Shown in pieces: positions 26,207 through 34,557 of a stretch of 64,000 nt of DNA; position 1 is the first letter of the stretch; each line of letters opens with the position of its first letter. The stretch is from NCBI GenBank assembly GCA_963749415.1, contig CAVVMG010000001.1, positions 1,302,001-1,366,000 of the forward strand, given 5' to 3'. The translations under genes and the position numbers were made by a program. The notes under the pieces are model-generated. The model had not been told where the DNA came from, did no database searches, and saw only the letters and a program-made list of their open reading frames with translations. Source of the stretch: JALYNX01 sp963749415 (GTDB lineage Bacteria; Actinomycetota; Acidimicrobiia; Spongiisociales; ZC4RG35).

Positions 26207-26857
26207 TCAGGCCGTGGTGTGGCCAGGTGTCAGCAGACCGCGTTCGAAGGCGGCTCCCACCGCACCTGCCCGATCGTTGACCCCGAGCTTGGCGTAGATG
26301 TGGAGCAGGTGGGTCTTCACTGTGGCCTCACTGATGAAGAGCCGCTCGGCGATCTCACGGTTGGGAGAGCCCGCAGCCACCAGTTGCAGCACCTCCAGCT
26401 CACGCTGACTGACCGCCTCCTTCGACGGCTGTCGCACCTGGCCGAGGATTCGCGAGCCGATGGTTGGTGAGAGCACCGCCTCACCTCGAGCCGCGGCCCG
26501 GATTGCACGGAGCAACTCCTCCCGGGGAGCGTCCTTGAGCAGGTACCCGGTGGCGCCGGCCTCGACGGCGGGAAGCACGTCCGAGTCGGTGTCGAATGTG
26601 GTCAGCACCAAGACCCGCGATTCGACTCCCTTGTCGGCGAGTTCCTTGATGGCATTGACCCCGTTCATCCCGGGCATGCGGAGATCCATGAGGATGACAT
26701 CGGGTTGGAATGCCAGAGCGCGGGCAACGGCTTCCTGGCCGTCAGCAGCTTCGCCCACGACCTCGAAACCTTCTTCGTGGTCGAGCATGCCCCTGAGGCC
26801 ATCGCGCACCACCGGATGATCGTCGACGATCAGGACCCTGACGATGGCTTCAGTCAT
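26207..26857 (-). CDS. LuxR/NarL-family response regulator
   Basis: 216 residues from the ATG at 26857. The receiver domain has the acidic pocket VLIVDDHPVVRDG, phospho-acceptor D58 (VILMDLRMPGMNG), Thr in VLVLTTFDTD and Lys in YLLKDAPREEL. The C-terminal LuxR HTH reads VSQRELEVLQLVAAGSPNRE, IAERLFISEATVKTHLLHIY. An open extension to 27121 lies inside the kinase gene and is rejected. It overlaps the kinase stop by 8 bp and is the last gene of an exporter/two-component operon. Confidence 0.94.
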   Translation of the reverse strand: MTEAIVRVLIVDDHPVVRDGLRGMLDHEEGFEVVGEAADGQEAVARALAFQPDVILMDLRMPGMNGVNAIKELADKGVESRVLVLTTFDTDSDVLPAVEAGATGYLLKDAPREELLRAIRAAARGEAVLSPTIGSRILGQVRQPSKEAVSQRELEVLQLVAAGSPNREIAERLFISEATVKTHLLHIYAKLGVNDRAGAVGAAFERGLLTPGHTTA

Positions 26858-28109
26858 CTGCCCGGTCCACCGCGATCGCAGGGAGCAATGCGGACACCGC
26901 AGTTCCACCGCCCTGCTCTGACTCCACTTCCAACGTGCCGGAAAGCCCTTCGACCCGTTGTCGCATGGCAGTGAGACCAAAGCTCGAGCCGGCCGATCCG
27001 CCGTTGAGAGTCGCAGAGCGGTCGATGCCCACTCCGTCGTCGCGCACGTCGACCGAGACCGTGTCCCCCATGTAGGACAAGGTGACGCCAACCCGTGACG
27101 CCTTGGCGTGCTTGGCGACATTCGCCAGGGCCTCCTGGGTTACCCGAAGCACCGTGACCTCGACTTCGGGGTGGAGACGGCGCACTGTCCCGGTCGTGGT
27201 CAGCTCCGCGGGGACATGGCTCAGGTTCGACCACCGTTCCGTCACCTCCTGGAGGGCCGAAGCGAGCCCTGCCTCCTCCAAAGGGGCCGGAAGGAGGTCA
27301 CGCACGGCACGTCGCGCCTCGGTCAGGCTGTCGCGGGCGAGATGTATGGCATTGTCGATTCGGCGCTGCAACTCCGCCGGGTCGCCCTTGACCTGTCCGG
27401 CCGCTTCGAGCTGCGTGATGACACCGGTGAGCCCCTGGGCGATCGTGTCGTGGATCTCCCTCGCCATCCGCTGTCGTTCCTCGTCGACTCCCGCCTCACG
27501 TGCCTGCACCACGAGCTGCTCCTGGAGCAGCTCGTTCTCCTCGATGGCCTTCTTCAGCTCACGGACGGCAATGCGTCTTTGCTCACTCAGCTCAGAGATC
27601 TTCTCGCCACCGAGGATCCCGAACCCGACCGCCACGGTCTGGATCACCACGATCACCACGTAGGTGCTCCAGCCGTCCGGCACGCCCACGGGGTAGACGA
27701 TCCGCATGTTGATGATCATCGAGGACAGGGCGACGGCCGCGAAGGCGTAAGGGGCCGGCTTGAGTAGGAAGGCATGGACGAATCCGGTGATGACGAAGAC
27801 GAAATACGCAGGCCGGTAGACCATCATCACCGCGCCGATGGCGAGGAGGCCGGCCATGTAGGCCCTCATCCAGGCCTGACTCCGTCTTCGGTCTCCGGCG
27901 AGGGTGTACATGAACAGGACCCATACGAACGCGACCGCAGCCAGGGCAAGCGTCAGGGCGGCACCGGACGGCGAATCGCCGAGCAGCCCAAGGGTCAGAC
28001 CGATGAGGAGCGTGACATAGGGCGTCCAGGTCTCGATGTGTTCGAATGACCGCTCCCACCCCGTGCGCGCTTCGAGCGGCTCGCTCGGCGAGTCGGACAT
28101 CATTCCCAT
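26850..28109 (-). CDS. Sensor histidine kinase, HisKA_3 (NarL/DesK-type)
   Basis: 419 residues. Six or so membrane segments cover residues 30-165, followed by a coiled coil (EQRRIAVRELKKAIEENELL). The dimerisation/phospho-acceptor motif RQRMAREIHDTIAQGLTGV has H220. The ATP domain has VLRVTQEALANVAKHAKASR and VRDDGVGIDRS. There is no large outer loop, so the signal is probably sensed within the membrane, as in DesK/LiaS-type kinases. The start overlaps the permease stop. Order in the operon is ATPase, permease, kinase, regulator. Confidence 0.93.
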   Translation of the reverse strand: MGMMSDSPSEPLEARTGWERSFEHIETWTPYVTLLIGLTLGLLGDSPSGAALTLALAAVAFVWVLFMYTLAGDRRRSQAWMRAYMAGLLAIGAVMMVYRPAYFVFVITGFVHAFLLKPAPYAFAAVALSSMIINMRIVYPVGVPDGWSTYVVIVVIQTVAVGFGILGGEKISELSEQRRIAVRELKKAIEENELLQEQLVVQAREAGVDEERQRMAREIHDTIAQGLTGVITQLEAAGQVKGDPAELQRRIDNAIHLARDSLTEARRAVRDLLPAPLEEAGLASALQEVTERWSNLSHVPAELTTTGTVRRLHPEVEVTVLRVTQEALANVAKHAKASRVGVTLSYMGDTVSVDVRDDGVGIDRSATLNGGSAGSSFGLTAMRQRVEGLSGTLEVESEQGGGTAVSALLPAIAVDRADD

Positions 28110-28843
28110 CGAAAGAAGAGGATTGCGAGCAAGGTGAAGCCGAGGGCGTAGGCGGCCATCACGAGGAGACTAGAACCCGACGGTGCCAGCCCCGCCCAGG
28201 TGTCCTGGAACGCCTGCGCGGCAGCTCCGGCAGGGGTCAGATCGCTCACCTGGCGCAGCCCCTCGGGCATCACGTCCCGGGGAAAGTAGACACCGGCGAA
28301 GAACAGCATCGGGAAGTAGACGGCCATCCCCAATCCTTGGCCGGCCGAGGCCGTTGGAGCCACCGCCCCGATGAAGAGGCCGATTGCGAGCATCGACACC
28401 GCAGCCAGGAAGAAGGAGAACACGAATCCGGCTGCATTGGCCGGCATTGGGATGTCGAAGACGAGCCCCGCGACAATCAGGCCGAGCGCTCCCGCCACCA
28501 CTGCCACTGCGACCTGCACCACAAGTTGGGCGGATACCAGCCTCCCCGGCCCAACGGGAGTGGTGGAAAGTCTGCGAAACAAACCAATTTCGCGATATCC
28601 GCCCAATGTTGGGGGGAGCGTGGCGAACGCCACCGTGGCCAAGGCCAGAACCAGCACGATTGGTGCATAGAGATCGACAAGGCGGTATCCGCCCAGGTCG
28701 TCACTCGGCTCATTTCCCCCCGGGAAAGCAAACCCGAGGATCAGAAGCAGGAGCGCAGGAAACGCCAGGCCCCAGAAAACGGACATCGGCTCCCTGGTGA
28801 ACAGCCTCGCTTCGACGGCGGTCATCTTGGTCAATGCAGACAT
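28100..28843 (-). CDS. ABC-2 type exporter permease
   Basis: 247 residues with six predicted membrane helices. The N-terminus TAVEARLFTREPMSVFWGLA is typical of ABC-2 transporters. Family marks are PPTLGGYREIGLFRRLSTTP and MLFFAGVYFPRDVMPEGLR with TPAGAAAQAF. The ATG at 28843 lies 1 nt after the ATPase stop, so the two are translated together. It exports a drug, lipid or peptide of unknown nature. Its pairing with a kinase and LuxR-type regulator resembles stress-response exporters for cell-envelope agents (inference). Confidence 0.9.
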   Translation of the reverse strand: MSALTKMTAVEARLFTREPMSVFWGLAFPALLLLILGFAFPGGNEPSDDLGGYRLVDLYAPIVLVLALATVAFATLPPTLGGYREIGLFRRLSTTPVGPGRLVSAQLVVQVAVAVVAGALGLIVAGLVFDIPMPANAAGFVFSFFLAAVSMLAIGLFIGAVAPTASAGQGLGMAVYFPMLFFAGVYFPRDVMPEGLRQVSDLTPAGAAAQAFQDTWAGLAPSGSSLLVMAAYALGFTLLAILFFRWE

Positions 28844-28844
28844 G

Positions 28845-29768
28845 TCACACCTCCTCGGTGTCGGTATGGAGAGATCGGCCGGTCAGGGCGATAAAGGCGT
28901 CGTCGAGAGTCGCCTGCTCCAGTCGCAACTCGAGGGCTATGACGTCCGCTGCCACCAGGGCCGAGGTGATCGCATGCAGGACGTTGCCGGTGCCGGTGAC
29001 GACCATCTGCTCACCGTTGCGCTTCACCTCGGTCACCTCGTCGAGCCGTGTGAACATCGACTCCTCCACCGCCCGGGAGGGTCGGAACCGGATGACCTGC
29101 TCGCCGCCGGTGGCCGCGATCAGGCCCGCCGGCGTATCGAGGGCGACCAGCTCTCCGTTGTCGATGAGGGCTAGTCGGTCGGCCAGGCGCTCAGCCTCCT
29201 CCATGAAATGGGTCACCAGGATCACGGTGACCCCTTTTTCTCTCAGTTGTTCCACGACGGCCCACGCGTCACGTCGGCCCTGTGGGTCGAGCCCGGTGGT
29301 CAGCTCGTCGAGGATCACCACCTCGGGGTCGCCCACGAGGGCGAGTGCCACGGAGAGGCGTTGCTTCTGGCCACCGGACAGCTTTCCGAACCTGGCGTCC
29401 CGCTTTTCTTCGAGCCCGAGTTGGCCGAGCAGGCCTTCCCAGGCGATCGGGTTCTCATAGAAGGAGCTGTAGAGATCGAGGGCCTCGGCGACCTGGATCC
29501 GGTCGGGCAGCCGGCTCTCCTGGAGTTGGACTCCAAGACGCCGGCGAAGCTCATGGCGATAGTCGTGGGGATCGAGCCCGAGGACCCGGATCGTTCCGCT
29601 GTCTGGCCTCCGAAGTCCCGCGATCGACTCGACGGTGGTTGTCTTCCCGGCTCCGTTTGGGCCGAGAATCCCGAAGATCTCGCCTTTCTCGACGGTGAAA
29701 CTGACTCCGTCCACGGCCGCGACGTCGTCATATCGCTTGGTGAGACCTTCGACTTCGATGGCAGGCAT
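28845..29768 (-). CDS. ABC transporter ATP-binding protein (DrrA-like)
   Basis: 307 residues from the ATG at 29768; an upstream ATG at 29798 adds ten unlikely residues. Motifs in order are Walker A GILGPNGAGKTTTVESIAGL, Q-loop GVQLQESRLPD, signature FGKLSGGQKQRLSVALALVG, Walker B VVILDELTTGLDP and the H-loop in VILVTHFMEEAERLAD. A C-terminal extension of ~90 residues (from about 220) is the DUF4162-like domain seen in DrrA/NodI-type exporter ATPases. It is the first gene of the four-gene operon. Confidence 0.93.
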   Translation of the reverse strand: MPAIEVEGLTKRYDDVAAVDGVSFTVEKGEIFGILGPNGAGKTTTVESIAGLRRPDSGTIRVLGLDPHDYRHELRRRLGVQLQESRLPDRIQVAEALDLYSSFYENPIAWEGLLGQLGLEEKRDARFGKLSGGQKQRLSVALALVGDPEVVILDELTTGLDPQGRRDAWAVVEQLREKGVTVILVTHFMEEAERLADRLALIDNGELVALDTPAGLIAATGGEQVIRFRPSRAVEESMFTRLDEVTEVKRNGEQMVVTGTGNVLHAITSALVAADVIALELRLEQATLDDAFIALTGRSLHTDTEEV

Positions 29769-29939
29769 AGCTGATCCTCGATTGGTTGACACTGGCAACT
29801 ATCGGGGACCACACGGCACGGCACATCGTCCGGGCGGCCATGATTCGGGCTCTGCAAGGATGAGTCAGGGGATCAACCGAATGGTGGATGCGGACAACCC
29901 ACCGACTACGAAGGCTGCCTCTCCTAACCTCCGCCCCCG

Positions 29940-30521
29940 ATGACCGTCTACGACTCGCAACGCTACGCCCTGGTCAACCGCTGGGATCCCCAGCACCTGA
30001 AGACCCTGGATCGTCTGTTCCCGATGGCAGCCGGAGAACGGGTAATCGAGGTGGGTTGTGGGAGCGGCCATCTGACGAAGAGGCTGGCGGAACGAGGCAT
30101 CGACATCGTCGGGATCGACCCCAACCCCAACGCCGGCGTGGTTGGCGGTACCGATCGCATCCTTTGCATGAGCGCCGAGGCTCTCGACTTCCCTGATGGG
30201 GAGTTCGACGCCCTTGTCTCGGTGCACGCCATCGAGCACATCCCACCGCTCGAAGCGGCGATGGCGGAGATGGCCCGTGTCCTCAAGCCGGACGGGCGGG
30301 CCCTGTTCATTTACCCCGCCGAGCCGATCCAGGGCCTCTTTGCCATACCCACCTCCGTGATCCTCTACAGAACGCCCTTCAAGGCCCGGGAGGTCCACTG
30401 CCACAAGCTTTCCCCGGCCAAACTGCGGCGCATTGCTGAGCCGTTGGGGCTGATTGAGACTCACCACGAGTTCAACCTCTGGAAGTCGCCGCAGTTCGTG
30501 TCAGTGTTCGCAAAGCAATAG
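29940..30521 (+). CDS. SAM-dependent class I methyltransferase
   Basis: 193 residues. The SAM-binding motifs are VIEVGCGSGHLTKRLAERG (motif I), IVGIDPNPNA (acidic end of strand 2) and DALVSVHAIEHIPPLE (motif post II/III), as in the Methyltransf_11 group. The substrate is unknown. It begins a three-gene plus-strand run with the RNase HI and DUF2332 genes, separated by 2 and 1 nt. The ATG at 29940 has no clear Shine-Dalgarno. Confidence 0.85.
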   Translation: MTVYDSQRYALVNRWDPQHLKTLDRLFPMAAGERVIEVGCGSGHLTKRLAERGIDIVGIDPNPNAGVVGGTDRILCMSAEALDFPDGEFDALVSVHAIEHIPPLEAAMAEMARVLKPDGRALFIYPAEPIQGLFAIPTSVILYRTPFKAREVHCHKLSPAKLRRIAEPLGLIETHHEFNLWKSPQFVSVFAKQ

Positions 30522-30523
30522 GC

Positions 30524-31165
30524 GTGTTCACCTGTGAGACCTGTGGCCAGGAGTTCGAGGTCCGGGCGGAGGTCCTGGAACGCTACCCGGGCTGGACACC
30601 GAGACAGTGCCTCGACTGCAAGAACCGGTCGGGCAACGGCTCGCCGAAAACGGCCAGACCCGGGGTGAGCGCGAGCAAGAGGCGCGACCTGACGACGGTG
30701 GAAGTCCTCGCCTCTTTCCATGGGGGTCCCGACAGCGGGGTTTTCACCGACGGCGCGTCGGAGGGCAATCCCGGCCCCGGAGGTTGGGGGGCGGTCCACG
30801 TCGAGGACGGTGGCATCATCGACCAGGCGTTTGGTTCGGAGCCGCACACCACCAACAACCGGATGGAATTGACCGCCCTCATCGCAGGGCTGCGCATGCT
30901 TCCGGCCGATGCCAGGGCCATCGTGTACACCGATTCCCAGCTGGTGGTCAACATCGTCACCAACTGGGCGAAGGGTTGGCAGGCGAAGGGGTGGACCAAG
31001 AAGAGCAGCGGCCCGATCGCCAACCTGGAGTTGGTGAAAGAGGCCTACGCCCTCTTTACCGAGCGGCCCGGTGTCGATCTGCAATGGATCCGGGCTCACG
31101 ACGGCAACCGGTGGAACGAATACGCCGACGCCCTCGCCACTGCCTATCGCCGTCAGGTGTTCTGA
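30524..31165 (+). CDS. RNase HI with N-terminal zinc-ribbon
   Basis: 213 residues from the GTG at 30524. The N-terminal ~35 residues hold a four-Cys zinc-ribbon (C4, C7, C29, C32; FTCETCGQEF and QCLDCKNRSG), followed by a basic linker. RNase HI occupies residues 70-213 with all four carboxylates: D76 (FTDGASEGNPGPGGWG), E115 (NNRMELTAL), D137 (VYTDSQLVVN) and D202 (WNEYADALA). It cleaves RNA in RNA-DNA hybrids. The zinc-ribbon is not part of standard RnhA; the CxxC motifs resemble those of zinc-ribbon proteins that bind nucleic acid, so it may direct the enzyme to a substrate (inference). Confidence 0.88.
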   Translation: MFTCETCGQEFEVRAEVLERYPGWTPRQCLDCKNRSGNGSPKTARPGVSASKRRDLTTVEVLASFHGGPDSGVFTDGASEGNPGPGGWGAVHVEDGGIIDQAFGSEPHTTNNRMELTALIAGLRMLPADARAIVYTDSQLVVNIVTNWAKGWQAKGWTKKSSGPIANLELVKEAYALFTERPGVDLQWIRAHDGNRWNEYADALATAYRRQVF

Positions 31166-31166
31166 G

Positions 31167-32159
31167 GTGATCACCCCCGACCAGGTCCGGTCGTGGGGCA
31201 AGCACGCCCATGGGTCCCCGCTGTACGCCCACCTCGTGGAGGTGATCGCGGCGGACGCCGCCCTGATGGGGGTCATCAACCAGATCCAGCATCTGCCCCA
31301 GGTCAACCTGCTCCTCGGCGCGGTGCACTACCTGTTGCTCGACGGCGCCAACGCCGAGTTGGCCGGCTATTACCGATCGCTGACGCCCCGCCCTTTCCCC
31401 TCGGATCAAGTCGACGGTGCATTCCGGCGATTCGTTCTCGACAACGAGCCGGAGATCGTGGAGATCGGCAACATTCGTTACACCCAGACCAACGAAACCC
31501 GGCGCTGTGTGGCGCTGCTCCCCTTGGTGATGTCGGCCCCGTTCCACCGCTTCCATCTCATCGACATCGGGGCCAGCGCCGGGCTCAACCTCGCACTCGA
31601 CCACTATCACTACCGGTGGGGTGATCTGGCGTGGGGCCCGGAGTCCGCGGTGAACCTGACGGGTGAGAACCGAGGGGCGGACTTCCCCCTCCACGAGATC
31701 GAGGTGCTGAGCCGCATCGGGCTCGACCTCGCCCCGATCGATCCGGGTGACATCGACTCCCGGATCTGGCTCGATGCGCTGATCTGGCCGGAGCAGGTGG
31801 AGCGCCGGCATCGGTTGCGAGCCGCCCTGGACCTGGTCGCAGGCATCGAGATCCACCTGAGGCAGGGTGACGCCCTCGAGACGCTGCCCCGCGTGCTGTC
31901 CGGGCTACCCGATGGAGAGCCGGCGGTGGTCATGGACGCCTTCTCGCTCAACCAGCTGTCTCCTTCGGGAAGGGCGCAGATCGAGCAGATCGCGGAGGAT
32001 GCCCGCTCCAGCCGAAGTGTCTTTCGGGTCTCCATGGAGCTCCTCGACGCCGACGACGAGTGGGCAAAACTGGCGATCGCCGACGGAATTCAGCTGAACC
32101 CGGTCGGCCGCGCCCACCCTCATGGGGAGTGGGTCGAGATCTGGGGACCGGGGGACTGA
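31167..32159 (+). CDS. DUF2332 family protein
   Basis: 330 residues from the GTG at 31167, 1 nt after the RNase HI stop. It belongs to the actinobacterial DUF2332 family. Conserved segments are HGSPLYAHLVEVIAAD, LLGAVHYLLLDG, NETRRCVALLPLV and LIDIGASAGLNLALDHYHYR, the last with a SAM-methyltransferase-like glycine motif. LRQGDALETLP and AVVMDAFSLNQLS fit later strands of a Rossmann fold. Function is not established; a methyltransferase-like activity is inference. Confidence 0.8.
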   Translation: MITPDQVRSWGKHAHGSPLYAHLVEVIAADAALMGVINQIQHLPQVNLLLGAVHYLLLDGANAELAGYYRSLTPRPFPSDQVDGAFRRFVLDNEPEIVEIGNIRYTQTNETRRCVALLPLVMSAPFHRFHLIDIGASAGLNLALDHYHYRWGDLAWGPESAVNLTGENRGADFPLHEIEVLSRIGLDLAPIDPGDIDSRIWLDALIWPEQVERRHRLRAALDLVAGIEIHLRQGDALETLPRVLSGLPDGEPAVVMDAFSLNQLSPSGRAQIEQIAEDARSSRSVFRVSMELLDADDEWAKLAIADGIQLNPVGRAHPHGEWVEIWGPGD

Positions 32160-32161
32160 AG

Positions 32162-32866
32162 TCAGGCCCGCCCGTACACCGGGATCGCGGCGCCATTCAT
32201 CACCCCGGAGTCGTCGCTGAGGAGGAAGTGGGCAACCGCAGCGATCTCATCAGGAGTCGGCCAGTTGACGTAGTCGGCATAGGGGAGCGACTGCCTGGTG
32301 GCGGGGGTGTCGATCACCGATGGCATGAGCACGTTTGCCGTGACCCCGGTCCCGTCGAGCTCCTGCGCCAGTGACTTGGTCAGTGCCACTACTCCTGCCT
32401 TGGCGATGTTGAACGCGGCCTGGCCGGTCGGGTAATCGACGGCGGCCCTACTCCCAACGAGCACGATTCGGCCCCAACCGGCCTCCCTGAGATGGGGCAC
32501 CGCGGCCCGGACAGAGTAGAAGGCGGACCTGAGGTTGAGATCGATCATCCGCTCAAAGCGGACGTCGTCGGTCTCCTCGACATCACGCCCACCAGCCCAC
32601 CCTCCGACGAGGGACACCAGGCCGTGCATCGAGCCCCACTGGTCGACCACACCCTTGATCAGGCTGTTAACCGCCTCGGCGTTGGTGGCGTCGACACGGA
32701 GCAAAAGCAGCTGGTCCTCGTCGAAATCGAACTGTTCTTCGAACCGGGCCGCCTCCTCCGGAAGCAGGTACGTGACCACGAGTCGGTAGTCCTCGAAGAT
32801 CAGACGGCGGACCAGGGCAGTCCCCAGACCTCCGGTGCCTCCTGTGATGACGACGGTCTTCTCCAA
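32162..32866 (-). CDS. SDR-family oxidoreductase with Phe in place of catalytic Tyr
   Basis: 234 residues from the TTG at 32866, with AGAGGAAG about 8 nt upstream; a GTG at 32896 is possible but lacks a Shine-Dalgarno. The N-terminal cofactor motif TGGTGGLGTALVRRL and the later VSLVGGWAGG (NNAG region) and MIDLNLRSAFYSVRA are typical short-chain dehydrogenase features. The catalytic Ser is in VLVGSRAAVDY and the Lys in FNIAKAGV. The position of the YxxxK tyrosine is Phe, so normal hydride chemistry is doubtful. It is downstream of cofC on the same strand, 31 bp away. Confidence 0.82.
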   Translation of the reverse strand: MEKTVVITGGTGGLGTALVRRLIFEDYRLVVTYLLPEEAARFEEQFDFDEDQLLLLRVDATNAEAVNSLIKGVVDQWGSMHGLVSLVGGWAGGRDVEETDDVRFERMIDLNLRSAFYSVRAAVPHLREAGWGRIVLVGSRAAVDYPTGQAAFNIAKAGVVALTKSLAQELDGTGVTANVLMPSVIDTPATRQSLPYADYVNWPTPDEIAAVAHFLLSDDSGVMNGAAIPVYGRA

Positions 32867-32897
32867 GGTCTTCCTCTTTGCCTGTCGAGATGTCACT

Positions 32898-33518
32898 CTA
32901 CGTTGCGTCCGCTGGGTAGCCAGGCCCGGTGAGGACCCTGTCGATCCATTCCCCCAGCGCGTGACGCCGCGCAGACTCCAGGTCCGCCGGCGTGTCCAGG
33001 TCATGGAGCAGCCCGCGCCGAATCACCACCCGGGCATCGGGGACTCTCTTCAGATGACGATGGAAGCTGCCCGGGCCATATGAGAACAGGACGCCACGCC
33101 CCTTGCTGCCGAGTGCGGAAGTCCCTCCGTCGGAAGAGGGGGCAATGACCGCGTCGGCCCCTTCGAGAGCGCCGATGACGGCGTCGAGGTCGCCCCGTTG
33201 GAGGAGGGGGAGATCGGCATGGATGACGACCCACTCCATCGATCGATCGCGGCACCAACCGACCCCGGCCTCGGCTGCACCGTTCAGCCCCTCGTCGGGG
33301 TCAGAGATCACGGCGAGCGATTGTGCCTCGGCCCAGGCCATCACCTCGTCGTCACCAGCCACGATCAGGGGAGTCATCCCGGCGTCGAGGGCCTGCCCGG
33401 CGGTCCGGGCCGCGAGCGCAGTTCCCAAAGCCCCTCTCGCCACATCGTTCAAGGCCCCGCTGAGCCGGCCCTTGCCCATGGAGAACTGCTTCACCGGGAT
33501 GACGGCGACGACTGACAC
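32898..33518 (-). CDS. cofC: 2-phospho-L-lactate/PEP guanylyltransferase CofC (FbiD)
   Basis: 206 residues from the GTG at 33518. It activates 2-phospho-L-lactate or phosphoenolpyruvate with GTP for coenzyme F420 synthesis. The N-terminal AVIPVKQFSMGKGRLSGAL, with conserved Lys and Arg, is the nucleotide-binding loop of the family. Other marks are VVIHADLPLLQRGDLDAV, VIAPSSDGGTSALGSK and LHDLDTPADLESARR. No other F420 genes (cofD/fbiA, fbiB, fbiC) lie in the window. It shares a minus-strand run with uspA and the SDR gene. Confidence 0.93.
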   Translation of the reverse strand: MSVVAVIPVKQFSMGKGRLSGALNDVARGALGTALAARTAGQALDAGMTPLIVAGDDEVMAWAEAQSLAVISDPDEGLNGAAEAGVGWCRDRSMEWVVIHADLPLLQRGDLDAVIGALEGADAVIAPSSDGGTSALGSKGRGVLFSYGPGSFHRHLKRVPDARVVIRRGLLHDLDTPADLESARRHALGEWIDRVLTGPGYPADAT

Positions 33519-33530
33519 CGTGTCAGGTGA

Positions 33531-33971
33531 TCAGGGAACTACCAGGACCGGAACCGGAGATTGATGTGAGACCCGGTCGGCGACCGACCCCAGCATGACC
33601 CTTTCCGCGAGTCCGGCGCCGCGCCTCCCGATGACTATCAATCCCGCCTGGTTGGCCTCGGCCACCGCGATCAACCGAGCGTGAGGGTCGCCCAACTCCT
33701 CGACCGTCTCGTAGTCGACACCATCGAGATCGAGCTCGCCCTCGAGCTCATTGAGGATCTGGGCTTGACCTTCAGCGAGGGCGGTGGAAAGCGCTTCGGG
33801 GGATGGGGGCGCCCCTCCGAGGCCCCACCATCCTTCGGGTGTTCTGACGACGGTCACCAGATAGACCTTCACCTTCCATACCCGCGCCAGGGACACCGCG
33901 TGCTCCGCGGCGGCCCGGCTGGTATCCGAACCATCGACTCCGACCACGATCGACTTGGGCTGCCAGTTCAT
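33531..33971 (-). CDS. Universal stress protein (UspA family)
   Basis: 146 residues from the ATG at 33971, preceded by GGAGGT. A single Usp domain: IVVGVDGSDTSRAAAEHAVS at the N-terminus and the ATP-binding signature VIGRRGAGLAERVMLGSVAD, then SPVPVLVVP at the C-terminus. The G-x2-G-x9-G(S) pattern indicates an ATP-binding type. The stop lies 12 bp upstream of the cofC start. Confidence 0.92.
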   Translation of the reverse strand: MNWQPKSIVVGVDGSDTSRAAAEHAVSLARVWKVKVYLVTVVRTPEGWWGLGGAPPSPEALSTALAEGQAQILNELEGELDLDGVDYETVEELGDPHARLIAVAEANQAGLIVIGRRGAGLAERVMLGSVADRVSHQSPVPVLVVP

Positions 33972-34023
33972 CGATGTACCTCCGAAGCACAAGTTAGGGG
34001 AACCACGAAACGTCGAGCCGGGG

Positions 34024-34482
34024 TCACTGGATCGCGAGCCTCACGATGTGGCCCGCGGCGAGGCCATAGAGCCCGGCCAGCAGGTCGTCGGCGGTGATCC
34101 CCCAGGCACCGGGCATTCCCTCGGCCTGGAGGACCCCGGTGAACCGGCTCTTCGCGATGTCCGCCACCCTGAAGACGATGAAGGCAACGACCGCCGGCCA
34201 TCCGAGGAGCCCCAATGTTGCGAGGAACGTGCCTGCCGCCTCATCGACAACGATCCAGGATGCGTCACCGACCTCCCCGGCCAAGGACCAGGTCGACCAT
34301 ACGGCGGCGGTGATGACGATGGCGGTAGCCGCCAGCTGACCCGGCAATCCGAAGTTGCTTCCAATCCACAGTGAGAGCAACAGCGCGACCAGCGACCCCA
34401 CCGTCCCGGATCCTGCGTCCGAGCGTCTGACCCGGCCCAAGAGCAAGCCCGATCCGAAGAAGGAAGCGACCAGGCGATGCAT
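34024..34482 (-). CDS. pgpA: Phosphatidylglycerophosphatase A
   Basis: 152 residues from the ATG at 34482. It removes the phosphate from phosphatidylglycerophosphate in the membrane. Evidence is GSGTVGSLVALLLSLW near the N-terminus, WIVVDEAAGTFLA with metal-binding acidic residues, FRVADIAKSRFTGVLQ and AWGITADDLLAGLYGLAA, all features of the PgpA family. Four membrane segments are predicted. It is divergent from ilvE with 75 bp between the starts. Confidence 0.9.
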   Translation of the reverse strand: MHRLVASFFGSGLLLGRVRRSDAGSGTVGSLVALLLSLWIGSNFGLPGQLAATAIVITAAVWSTWSLAGEVGDASWIVVDEAAGTFLATLGLLGWPAVVAFIVFRVADIAKSRFTGVLQAEGMPGAWGITADDLLAGLYGLAAGHIVRLAIQ

Positions 34483-34557
34483 GTGAGGCGAGGTTAGATC
34501 GGGGTGTGATTCCCGAATCGAGATTTCGCTCCGAGCCTCAGCAGTTAGCCTTTGGAG

